A DNA stretch of 64,000 nt from DAOUEX01 sp034430235 (GTDB taxonomy: Bacteria; Chloroflexota; Anaerolineae; UBA2200): positions 106,499 through 170,498 of the forward strand of contig CAYZGO010000002.1 in assembly GCA_964478075.1 (NCBI GenBank), given 5' to 3'. The notes below the pieces were generated by a model. The model was given only the letters and a program-made list of their open reading frames with translations. It was not told the origin of the DNA and did not search any database. Positions 46,375-53,845 of this stretch are shown one piece after another. Position numbers and translations under genes: made by a program. Within the stretch, counting starts at the first letter, position 1; the number at the start of each line of letters is the position of its first letter.

Positions 46375-46602
46375 GGGAGCGTGACACGGATTCCGCACCC
46401 CGTCAGGCGGGGCGAACGGCGGATTACACGGATAGGTCGCGCTTGGCCCTGGGTCCAACCAGGCTGTGTAAGTGTTGCCGGAAATGCCGAGGTGCAAGAG
46501 ACGAAGGCCTGACGCTGGAGGAGCACGATACAAATTTGGCACGCATGGATTGTGCACAGACTTCAGACAGCCAGGCAAAAGGCCATCGATGATTGGCGCG
46601 GA
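46375..46602. other. Intergenic region between map and the GxxExxY remnant
   Basis: No gene. Contains a CCCGTCAGGCGGG word and the phrase GGATTACACGGA twice (about 46423 and 46600), a phrase often seen next to GxxExxY genes. Confidence 0.4.
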
Positions 46603-47063
46603 TTACACGGAGTCAGGCTTGAGCCGGTCCGGGACAGACAGCCACTGGTGGCTAACCCGGAACTCGGTGGCTTGCGGCGACGGCAAGACACGACGCGGTG
46701 GCAGGCTGCGCTCCCCGAAGTTGATGAGCAAGCCAACTGGCAGACCGGTGTGATTGAGGTAGGTGATCACCTCCTAGGTACCTTTGGTGTAATGTAGCGA
46801 AGGCTTTGATCTCGACAATCACTTTCTCCTCGACGACGAAATCCGGGATGTAGTAGCCGGCCAGCCGTCCCTCATCGTACACCTCAAGGTTCTTCTGTGC
46901 TTCAAAGGAAAGGCTGACTCTCTCGAACTCTGTCTCGAGTGCCCATTGATACACTTTCTCTTTGTGCCCTGGTCCCAGCCGCCGATGCACGGCCATGGGC
47001 GCGCCGTTGATCCGATAAGTAATGTCTTCGTGCGCTCCTTGGGCCTTCTTGTCCGTGGTTCAT
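46603..47063 (-). pseudogene. GxxExxY family protein, frameshifted
   Basis: The central part reads RRLGPGHKEKVYQWALETEF and ends DEGRLAGYYIPDFVVEEKVI, VEIKAFATLH, the GxxExxY signature with its PD-(D/E)xK-like core. The C-terminal part (VITYLNHTGLPVGLLINFGE) is in another frame and ends at TAA 46603-46605. The natural start (ATG 47063 after GGAGGAG) is also in a different frame from the core. At least two frameshifts are needed, so it is broken or mis-sequenced. It lies just downstream of avd on the same strand; no known DGR role. Confidence 0.7.
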
Positions 47064-47069
47064 CTCCTC

Positions 47070-47471
47070 CTATGCGTGCGCCAAACCCGTATTGACATCG
47101 CTGACCTTTGTCTGTGCATCCGTGTCCTGCCGTTGTAGTGTCGTTTTCTGCCAGCCGCCCAGCAGGCGGCCGATCTCGGCCACCATCTCCGCGGCGTGGT
47201 GATACTGCCCTGGCTGCAGCCATTGCCAACGGGCGGCCAGGCGCAGGTAGAGACGCACGCGATCCAACATCTCATCAGCCTGTTTCAACTTGGAGAGGCG
47301 TTCGCGTCCCCGGCAGTTGTTGGCCTGGATAATCGCCTCCTGAAAGTCCAGCGCGGCATCCAGCAGGCGTTTGGTGACCAGGAAGCGCTGGCTGCGTGGA
47401 AAGTGGTTGGTGACTGGCATCAGCCAGGTGATAAAGTCAAAGGTTCGGGTAAAGAGCGGCGTTTCTTGCAT
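47070..47471 (-). CDS. avd: DGR accessory variability determinant (Avd)
   Basis: 133 residues, all-helical, from ATG 47471 (MQETPLFTRTFDFITWLMPV). SQRFLVTKRLLDAALDFQEA, LSKLKQADEMLDRVRLYLRL and HHAAEMVAEIGRLLGGWQKT are characteristic of bAvd four-helix-bundle proteins, which assemble as pentamers, bind the DGR RNA and the reverse transcriptase, and are required for mutagenic cDNA synthesis. The gene overlaps the end of the RT gene by 35 bp on the same strand. The order here is TR-RT-avd, whereas some known DGRs have avd before TR. The longer frame to 47645 lies inside the RT gene. Confidence 0.85.
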   Translation of the reverse strand: MQETPLFTRTFDFITWLMPVTNHFPRSQRFLVTKRLLDAALDFQEAIIQANNCRGRERLSKLKQADEMLDRVRLYLRLAARWQWLQPGQYHHAAEMVAEIGRLLGGWQKTTLQRQDTDAQTKVSDVNTGLAHA

Positions 47472-48528
47472 GGTTTCGTCCCTTTGGTGCCGTGAGCAAT
47501 GCGCTGCCCAATACAGCCTTGCGCAGGCCGACAGTATTCCCGTAGCGGAGGTGATTGACCCAGCCCTGCACCGACGCGGTGATCTGATCCAGGCCGGTTT
47601 CACCGTCGGCGTATTGACGGGCCATCTGGCGCAGCCGCCGCGCATAGGCCACGCCTTTGCGCCGTTTCAGTCGGCGCCTATCGGGGTAGACCACGAAACC
47701 CAGGAACGGAATGCCTTCGCCGACCGAATGCACCTGTGCTCGCTCCCGGTGAATGGTCAGCCGCAGCCCCGATAGCCGCTTGATGATGGCACCTTTCCAC
47801 TCCCAGAGCTGGCGTCTGCCGTCGCCGAAGAGCAGGAAATCGTCCACGTAGCGCAGGTAGGCCCGGCAGCGCAGTTGGCGCTTGACAAAGTGATCGAAGG
47901 GGCTGAGGTAGCAGTTGGCCCAGAATTGTGAGGTCAGGTTACCGATAGGCAGGCCGCGGAGACGGCTAGCGGCCAGCAGGTCGTCGCCGGGAAACCAGAC
48001 CATCTTGTATTCCTCGGCCAGGACTCCGACGCCGCTGGCCAGGAGACGATCCACCAGCCACATTACTCTGGGGTCAGCGATTTTGCGGGCCAGCATGCTG
48101 CGCAGAATGGTGTGGTCAATGGATGGGAAGAACTGCCGGACGTCGCACTGCAGCACATAGGGGTAACGGCGGGCGAACTGCTGGCAGCGGTCCAGGGCGC
48201 GGTGGGTGCCCTTGCTCACCCGGTTGGCATAGCTATCTTCGATGAAGCTGCGCTCGAAAAGTGGCTCGATGACGTTGCACAGGGCGTGGTGAACAACCCG
48301 GTCACGAAAGGGGGCAGCAGAGATAAGTCTGCGCTTCGGTTCGTGGATGTAGAAGCTGGCATATGGGCCAGGTCGGTAGCTCTGGCTGGCTAGCTCCTGT
48401 TGCAGCGTAATTAGGTTGTCTTCCAGATGGTACTCAAAGGCTGCAGCGGGAGGCAGTCCCCGTTTACCTGTGGCCGCCTTGCGGTAGGCCAGGAGTAGGT
48501 TGTCCCAGGAATAGAGTTGAGCGTACAA
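47437..48528 (-). CDS. DGR-type reverse transcriptase
   Basis: About 363 residues from a TTG at 48528, with GGTGAG upstream; the frame stays open to an ATG at 48660, but that extension overlaps the hairpin-rich TR-RT spacer and is low-complexity. RT blocks: YIHEPKRRLISAAPFRDRVV, LQCDVRQFFPSIDHTIL (first catalytic Asp), GLPIGNLTSQFWANCYLSPF (the IGNLTSQ block is diagnostic of DGR enzymes), YLRYVDDFLLFGD (catalytic DD) and GIPFLGFVVYPDRRRL. No integrase, RNase H or maturase domain. It should copy the TR RNA with errors at adenines and deliver cDNA to VR. Overlaps avd at its 3' end. Confidence 0.92.
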   Translation of the reverse strand: MYAQLYSWDNLLLAYRKAATGKRGLPPAAAFEYHLEDNLITLQQELASQSYRPGPYASFYIHEPKRRLISAAPFRDRVVHHALCNVIEPLFERSFIEDSYANRVSKGTHRALDRCQQFARRYPYVLQCDVRQFFPSIDHTILRSMLARKIADPRVMWLVDRLLASGVGVLAEEYKMVWFPGDDLLAASRLRGLPIGNLTSQFWANCYLSPFDHFVKRQLRCRAYLRYVDDFLLFGDGRRQLWEWKGAIIKRLSGLRLTIHRERAQVHSVGEGIPFLGFVVYPDRRRLKRRKGVAYARRLRQMARQYADGETGLDQITASVQGWVNHLRYGNTVGLRKAVLGSALLTAPKGRNHARNAALYPNL

Positions 48529-48769
48529 GGGTTTGTTCTCACCACGGTCGCAAAGAGGTGGCCCGCGCCAGGGACCAGGCCCAGGGCGCGGGCCGGTTGC
48601 TATTCGTCCGGCTCTGTACGACCGAGAGCGCGGCCAGGGCACGACCGCGCTGGCTCTCATTGGGCCTCGGCGGCGAAGCTTTCTCCTCAGTGCCGCGCCG
48701 CATTTCTGGCAGTGCGTAGACTTCCGAAGTCTTCGAGACTTCGGAAGTCTGAGAAGTTCCGAGAGTCAT
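48529..48769 (-). ncRNA. TR-RT spacer, structured part of the DGR RNA
   Basis: The template RNA should run from upstream of TR into this spacer, which in studied DGRs binds RT and Avd and primes cDNA. Three stems are visible: a perfect 15-bp stem with a 3-nt loop (48718-48732/48736-48750), a 7-bp stem (48627-48633/48645-48651) and a perfect 10-bp GC stem (48560-48569/48585-48594). RNA boundaries are inferred. Confidence 0.55.
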
Positions 48770-48891
48770 GACGCCCCCACCACCCGAAACCCGTTGTTGT
48801 CGTTAGGGTTGTTCGGGTTGTTCCTGTTGCGGTACGCGCAGCGGGCGTTTGTACGATTGTTGTTCCACGAGCCGCCGCGCACCACACGGGG
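48770..48891 (-). repeat. DGR template repeat (TR)
   Basis: 122 nt matching VR at 99 positions. Read on the minus strand it is rich in AAC/AAT codons (RVVRGGSWNNNRTNARCAYR, then NRNNPNNPNDNNGFRVVGAS) and holds 29 adenines, 21 of which differ in VR. It ends in the shared GC-rich stretch ACGGGTTTCGGGTGGTGG (initiation-of-mutagenic-homing side), after which TR and VR flanks diverge. Confidence 0.95.
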
Positions 48892-48967
48892 GACGTTTCG
48901 GTCGGCCCCGTGCCCCGAGGGGCACAGAGCCTATGATAGCACAAGTGACGTGGCTATGAAATTTACG

Positions 48968-49011
48968 CCGACGCGCGCAGCGCGTCGGAGGGGGGTTTGC
49001 CCCCCTCCGAC
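48968..49011. repeat. Two overlapping, mutually exclusive hairpins between TR and VR
   Basis: Stem A: 48968-48976 with 48980-48988 (9 bp, 3-nt loop). Stem B: 48984-48995 with 49000-49011 (12 bp, perfect, 4-nt loop TTTG). They share 48984-48988, so only one can form. They lie 57-113 bp past the stop codon of the target gene; stem-loops downstream of VR assist target recognition in known DGRs. A terminator function is the alternative. Confidence 0.6.
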
Positions 49012-49067
49012 ACCCCCCAGAGGACAGATTTCCAGAGGCTCAGAGATCAGAGGATCAGAAGTCAGAG

Positions 49068-52000
49068 TTAAGGAGAGCCGGACGCCCCCACCACCCGAAA
49101 CCCGTAGCTGACGGCACGGTAGCCCGGGTAGTACCCGCCGCGGGACGCGCAGCGGGCGCTCCTACGAGGGCTGCCCCACGAGCCGCCGCGCACCACACGG
49201 GGATCATCCCCCTCAAGCTTCTCCCGATCCTCCGCCCCTTTGTCGTAGTCCTTATAACTCTCCACCCACTTTGTGCTGCACCACTCCCAGACGTTGCCGC
49301 TCATGTCGGCGCAGCCGTAGGGGCTGTCGCCACCTGGGAGAATGCCCACGGCGCTGGTGCTGCCAATGCCAGTCTCGGCCACATTGCACTTGGCCGGGTC
49401 GAAATCGCTGCCCCAGGGATAGATGAGCCCATCCGTTCCCCGCGCCGCTTTCTCCCACTGTGCCTCGGTCGGCAAGCGGATTTCAAAGGGTTCAGGTTTC
49501 AGTCTGATGGTTTCGATCTGCCCATCCCGCCAGAGCTGCAAATCACCACTCGAGGTGCGCAGCTTTTCGCTCAGCCAGCGGCAGAAGGCCAGCGCCTCGT
49601 ACCAGCTTACGCCCAGCACTGGGTGGTTGGGCAGGTCAAACGGGTTACCGTACCGTTCCGGGCCGGTAACCCTGTTCTTCTTCAGCCATCGCCTGCCGGC
49701 CTGGGTCCAGCACTTCTCCAGCCACTTGGGGTCAGTGTAGCCACCATCTTGGACGAAAGCGGTGAACTGGGCATTGGTCACAGGATAGCGGCCGATGAAG
49801 TAGGGCCGGGTGATGCTCTTTTCCACGTCTTGGCGGAATTCGTCCTCGTAGGCCTCTGGGTCCTTCTTGTCGTTGCCCATGGTGAAGGGGCCAGCGGGGA
49901 CCTCACACCATACAATGTCGGGCAGGCCATCGGTGCGCCGGCGCACGCCGGGGCGGGGGTCATCCAAATGGGCCAGGGCGCGGCCAGCGGCGGCGCGGTC
50001 CCTGGAGGAGGGGGTACTGGCCTGTACCAGGCCGGCTAGCCAGCCGGCCAGTCGGTCGCGCGTGGTGGGGTAGAAAGCGGAGCCCTTCTCACGCTCGGCC
50101 TGGGCAGCCAGGGCAGGCAGGCCAGTCTCCACGGCGGCCTCTCCGGCCAGGGCCACCACACGCCACCAGTTGTCGCTGAGGGCCTTGAGCCGTTCCGGGG
50201 TGCAGTCCTGGGGGCATAGGGCGGTGATGAGAGTCACAGCCAGGAAGGGGCTGCTCTGGCCGGCTGCCAAGAGGAAGACCTCTCGCCACCAGTCCAGGTC
50301 GTCCAGGACGTGGCGAGCCATCTGTTCGGGGAAGTTTCCCAGGCCGGCCAGGTGGCAGGCAGCCAGGTATTCTTGAAAGGACCGATGCGAAAAAGCATAG
50401 AGGTGGCCGCCCTTGCTGACGAGCAAGCCGGCCCGCTGCTGGACGTACTGCACCGCGGGGGCAGGGTCGCGATGCAGCACAGCCTCCAGGTCCGCTTTGA
50501 GATCCCGCTCGCGGATGTCGGCGGCCTGTTGGGCCCGGCGGTCGGCGCTTTTTCCCTGGTGCTTGTGGGCGTTGTAGGCCACCCGGTAGAGAGCCTGCTC
50601 CAGGGTAGCCCGGTCTACTTTCAGGGTGTCCAGCAGGCCTCCTTCGATGACCGGCTCCCCATTCCGATAGATCACCTTGGCCTTTTGCCAGTAGTCTAGG
50701 AGCAGGCGGACGGTATCGCGATAGAGTTCGGCCCGGTCTTCAGGCAAGGAACCACCCCGGGCGAAGAGAGTGGCCATCAGTTGCAGGAGGATAGGCCGGG
50801 GGGCCAGTTCGGCGGCACTGGCCGGCGGCTGCACGGCTGCCTTGAAGAGAGCTGCTTTGGACTTTGCGGTCTCTGTATCCCACGCCTCGATGGGCGCTGC
50901 AGTGTTGCACCAATGGTCGATGAAGTATTCGATCTGGGTCCGGTTGAAGGGGGCCAGCCGATGGCGTTGGAAGCCGGCCAACCGCCAGGGGAAACGAGGG
51001 TCGTCGTAGGCNNNNNNNNNNGACCCGGCAGCGGCGAAAACGGGTGGCGAAGTCTTCCACGGCCTGCTTGATTTGCACCCGCCGGCGACCGGGCTGGGGC
51101 ACCTCGTCTAGCCCATCCAGGAGAAGCACCCCGCCATCCTGCCACAACATGGTGAACAACTCATCGGCAAAGCCACCCAGAGCATGCTGTGCCAGCTCGG
51201 CACGGATGAAATCCTCCAGGTGTTTGGCTTTGACCTCAGCTTTTGGGTCGGATGGCAAGCCGCGGGTGGCAAGGTCGAGGAGGGTGACAAAGATTGGCAG
51301 CCTAAAACCCAGGGCCCAGGGGGAGAGCTTGCTCAGCCAGTCATTCTCGTAGCGGGGCTCCAAGCGAGACATCGATAAGCAGTAGCCCAGGCGTTTTAGG
51401 AAGGTTGATTTGCCAGAGCCGGGGTCACCGGTGAGGACGACGCAACGTCCCTCGCTCTGGCTGACCACTTCCAGGGCAGAGACGACGCGCATCTCCATCT
51501 CGTGCTTCTCAGGCGCCCTCGGCAAGCCGGGACGTTCGGTCACTTTGCGGAGATGCCCGGATCTGTCGGAGGCTTCCACCGGAATCCGGGTCTCGGTATC
51601 CAGATCAGTGTACACGTCGTCCAGGCAGATGCGGCTCTCCCCTCGTTCATTGGTGTAGCTAGGGTCGATGACGGCCAGATGCAGGCGATTGCAGCGAGGG
51701 GCCAGCCAAGCCAGGTAGTCCTCCAGATGGGCGGGAACTGCCCTCCTTTCGGGAGCGGGCGGGGGTGAGGGACCTTTCGCTCTCTCGGGAAGGATAGGGG
51801 CCGGGAGTGAGGCTTGGCGCCGTTTCTTCTCCTGATACTGCATGACCACTGGCGCGGCTACCTGGAAAACGTAGATGCCCAGAGCCAAGAGAACTACCAG
51901 GTAGATCAATACCTGAAAGGCGGTAGGGATATTTCTACCCAGGAGGGCTACCACGATGATGATAGCGATGGCGAAGAGAAAGACCGGAACGTTGATCTTG

Positions 52001-52077
52001 CCAACGATCTGGCCCAGCAGGCTCCAAGGCGACGCATCACCGGGGCTGGCCGGTGACGGCTTTGTTTTTTGATTCAT
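49068..52077 (-). CDS. DGR target: membrane-anchored NACHT NTPase with FGE/C-type-lectin variable domain (interrupted by an assembly gap)
   Basis: One gene split by 10 Ns. Start ATG 52077 with GGAGG six bases upstream. Order: two membrane helices (NVPVFLFAIAIIIVVALLG; VLIYLVVLLALGIYVFQVA), a linker, and a NACHT/AAA ATPase with Walker A VVLTGDPGSGKSTFLKRLG and Walker B GVLLLDGLDEVPQPG. After the gap come the helical arm (FSHRSFQEYLAACHL) and a formylglycine-generating-enzyme-like domain from about IVWCEVPAGPFTMGNDKKDP through GCADMSGNVWEWCSTKWVES to the VR. The gap falls in the NACHT sensor region; continuity on the far side (AYDDPRFPWRLAGFQRHRLA) shows that the frame break is artificial. NACHT proteins oligomerise on ligand binding, so the VR domain should be a variable sensor. 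No nuclease or protease effector domain is visible in the chain. Confidence 0.88.
49081..49202 (-). repeat. DGR variable repeat (VR) at the 3' end of the target gene
   Basis: 122 nt inside the last codons of the 49068-52077 gene. Compared with TR it has 23 substitutions: 21 at TR adenines (minus strand) and 2 at TR cytosines (C to G). No indels. These change 17 residues, all in the surface loop of the C-type-lectin-like fold (WGSPRRSARCASRGGYYPGY against the Asn-rich template). Confidence 0.95.
51012..51021. other. Assembly gap (10 Ns)
   Basis: A placeholder inside the NACHT domain. The homologous sequence is expected to hold only a few codons, and the true gap length should be a multiple of three to keep the frame. 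Confidence 0.9.
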
Positions 52078-52301
52078 CGTTCGCCTCCTTCTGTTGCTGT
52101 TAAAAACCAATCCGCAAGCCGATCACCGCACCCGCGCTTGCCGTGGAAGGGGAAAATGTGCGCTTCTGTCACATCGGGGGTGAAGCGACGAAGATACGCA
52201 GCCTAGTGACAGTTCGTGGCATAGACACCCCCTAAGCTGATACAGCGAGCGTGTGCACAATGAAATCAAGCACGAAATGACGACAATGGTCAGGCTCGTC
52301 C
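52078..52301. other. Intergenic region upstream of the DGR target gene
   Basis: 224 bp that should hold the target gene promoter. I see only the ribosome binding site (AGGAGG near 52084-52089) and no consensus promoter. Confidence 0.35.
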
Positions 52302-52718
52302 CTATCGCTCACCCAGCATGCTCTCAACCATCTCCAACACCGCCTTTGCCAGTTCCATGGCCTCCCGCGCTTCGTTGGGATCGGTGTAAAAGCGGGATGG
52401 CACACCTCCGGGCAAGGTGTTCGGGTACCGTGTAGCGACATAGTACTGGTCCAGCTTTACCGCTTTCTGCACACGTTCAAATTCGGGGGCAGCTTCCTTC
52501 GCCCACTGCATCAGTTCGTAGATCGAGTGGGTAAAGAAAACCTCCTCAGAGCTGGCGACGCTATAGAGAAAAGCCTTGAGCGCCTTCTCCGTCGCCTGCT
52601 GGAAGTGGAAGAGGGCCAGGTAGAACCGGCCACGGAGCCTCAGCTCGTCTGCGTCCTGGAACTCATCCTTGGCGTGGATCAGCCAACGCTGCGCCTCTTG
52701 CCGTGCTTCCCGCTTCAT
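52302..52718 (-). CDS. HEPN-domain protein (toxin of a MNT-HEPN pair)
   Basis: 138 residues, helical HEPN fold. The N-terminal helices (RWLIHAKDEFQDADELRLRG; YLALFHFQQATEKALKAFLY) and the C-terminal HEPN signature region (LDQYYVATRYPNTLPGGVPS) are as in the HEPN partner of nucleotidyltransferase modules, usually an RNase or growth inhibitor. Overlaps the nucleotidyltransferase gene by 56 bp on the same strand. Confidence 0.85.
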   Translation of the reverse strand: MKREARQEAQRWLIHAKDEFQDADELRLRGRFYLALFHFQQATEKALKAFLYSVASSEEVFFTHSIYELMQWAKEAAPEFERVQKAVKLDQYYVATRYPNTLPGGVPSRFYTDPNEAREAMELAKAVLEMVESMLGER

Positions 52719-53058
52719 AGAGCACCTTCCCTTCCTTCAAAGCGCGACGCAGGAAACTGCTTGTTGAGAGCATTTCTTGCAAATCTGTTTCAGTGTAGGC
52801 CAGGATGTCACAGGCGATCCCTCTTTCAACCTCGGCGTAGATCTTTCGTGTCCATTGGTGGCTGCTCAGGGAACGGGGCATAATCGCAATGATGTCCAGG
52901 TCGCTCCAGCGACCTGTGTCACCCCGGGCAAAAGAACCAAAGAGGATCAGCTTGAGAGCGCCCAGGGCTTTCAATTGCTGAACGACGTGAAGAAGGTTCC
53001 GTTCCAACGCCTGCCGTCTTTGCTTTTTTCGTTCTAGAATGCTTCTCAGAGTTTTCAT
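52663..53058 (-). CDS. MNT-type minimal nucleotidyltransferase (antitoxin)
   Basis: 131 residues. The nucleotidyltransferase signature is LILFGSFARGDTGRWSDLDI (GSxxxG and DxD). In type VII toxin-antitoxin systems this enzyme adds nucleotides to and silences the HEPN partner encoded just downstream. Start ATG 53058 lies 9 bases after a -10 box, so the mRNA is probably leaderless. Confidence 0.85.
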   Translation of the reverse strand: MKTLRSILERKKQRRQALERNLLHVVQQLKALGALKLILFGSFARGDTGRWSDLDIIAIMPRSLSSHQWTRKIYAEVERGIACDILAYTETDLQEMLSTSSFLRRALKEGKVLYEAGSTARGAALADPRQG

Positions 53059-53067
53059 CTGCTCACT

Positions 53068-53096
53068 AGTATATCAGACATAACCACGAATGTCAA
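53068..53096 (-). promoter_or_regulatory. Promoter of the MNT-HEPN operon
   Basis: On the minus strand: TTGACA (53091-53096), 17-bp spacer, TATACT (53068-53073). The -35 shares its last base with the 16-bp direct repeat flanking the transposon remnant. Confidence 0.75.
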
Positions 53097-53111
53097 TCCG
53101 GAGTTCTTGGT
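53096..53111 (+). repeat. Left 16-bp direct repeat flanking the IS remnant
   Basis: ATCCGGAGTTCTTGGT, identical to 53651-53666. Either an unusually long target duplication or a pre-existing repeat. Confidence 0.75.
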
Positions 53112-53650
53112 TGTTAGGAGCAGTTGAAAAGTGAACTGTATTGCAATTCAAAAGTGAACTCTGAATTCTTGCAAGGGGCAGGTGACAGAGTGCACCATTT
53201 GTCATTCTACCAGATGCGGAAGTCCATGATCTGCTCTAGGGCGTCCGGGAAGTTAGCTTCTAGATCCCTTCTGAGGGACAGGAGCTACGATCGTCGACAC
53301 GAATGCCTTGTTTTCCCTACCTTCTCCAGCAGTTGCCGTTTACGCCTTCCGTTTACCTTGTCTCTACGCGCCAAGGCGTAGACGGCGCCTCTGGCGTAAA
53401 GACCAGAGGTGGCGTAAAGACAAAGGCACTGCGGGTAAGCAAAGCACGGCACTGCACTCGCGACTGGACGTCGCTAACCCGCGGCAGTACCCCGCTCCGC
53501 TGCGCTCCGGGGACTGCGCAACTGCCGCTGAACATTGGATACCGATTCACACCAAGCGTTACGTATTGCTTCCTTATGAGTCCAGGAGAAATCTGCCATG
53601 ACCAGTTCACTTTTCAGCTGCAAATGGTTCACTTTTGAATTGCAAATAAC
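53112..53650. mobile_element. Transposase-less insertion sequence remnant
   Basis: Ends are inverted copies: TTGCAATTCAAAAGTGAAC (about 53141-53159) recurs reversed at about 53629-53647, with further TGAAAAGTGAACTG boxes. Near the left end the minus strand keeps a transposase C-terminus (LRRDLEANFPDALEQIMDFR, stop at 53207-53209). The right end shares ATGACCAGTxCACTTTTCAG with the element at 13764-14700. The interior has lost the catalytic core. Confidence 0.75.
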
Positions 53651-53666
53651 ATCCGGAGTTCTTGGT
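53651..53666 (+). repeat. Right 16-bp direct repeat flanking the IS remnant
   Basis: Identical to 53096-53111 (ATCCGGAGTTCTTGGT). Confidence 0.75.
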
Positions 53667-53806
53667 CTCAGGGCGGTTGGAAAGTCCATTCCGTTGTCAT
53701 TCTGAACGAAGTCAAGAATCTCCTGCCCGTGTGGCTGAGACCCTTGTATGCAGGATTATCTTAGCACAAAGCAAGAAAGCCGGCAAAGTTAGTGAATTGC
53801 CGCGTT

Positions 53807-53835
53807 TTGGCCCTGTTCGCGTTCGTGGCTATAAT
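53807..53835 (+). promoter_or_regulatory. Promoter of the topoisomerase IB gene
   Basis: TTGGCC (53807-53812), 17-bp spacer, perfect TATAAT (53830-53835). ATG 53846 is 11 bases after the -10, so the transcript is leaderless or nearly so. Confidence 0.65.
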
Positions 53836-53845
53836 AACCAGTCGT

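Noticed and set aside
46652..46996. GxxExxY protein as an intact DGR accessory gene
   Set aside because: The reading frame is broken on both sides of the core and no DGR role is known.
47437..48660. RT as group II intron or retron enzyme
   Set aside because: It lacks maturase and endonuclease parts and has the IGNLTSQ motif with an adjacent TR/VR pair and Avd.
48770..49202. TR and VR as a simple segmental duplication or assembly duplicate
   Set aside because: Differences are concentrated at adenines of one copy with no indels, and an RT and Avd are adjacent; random divergence would not give 21 of 23 changes at one base.
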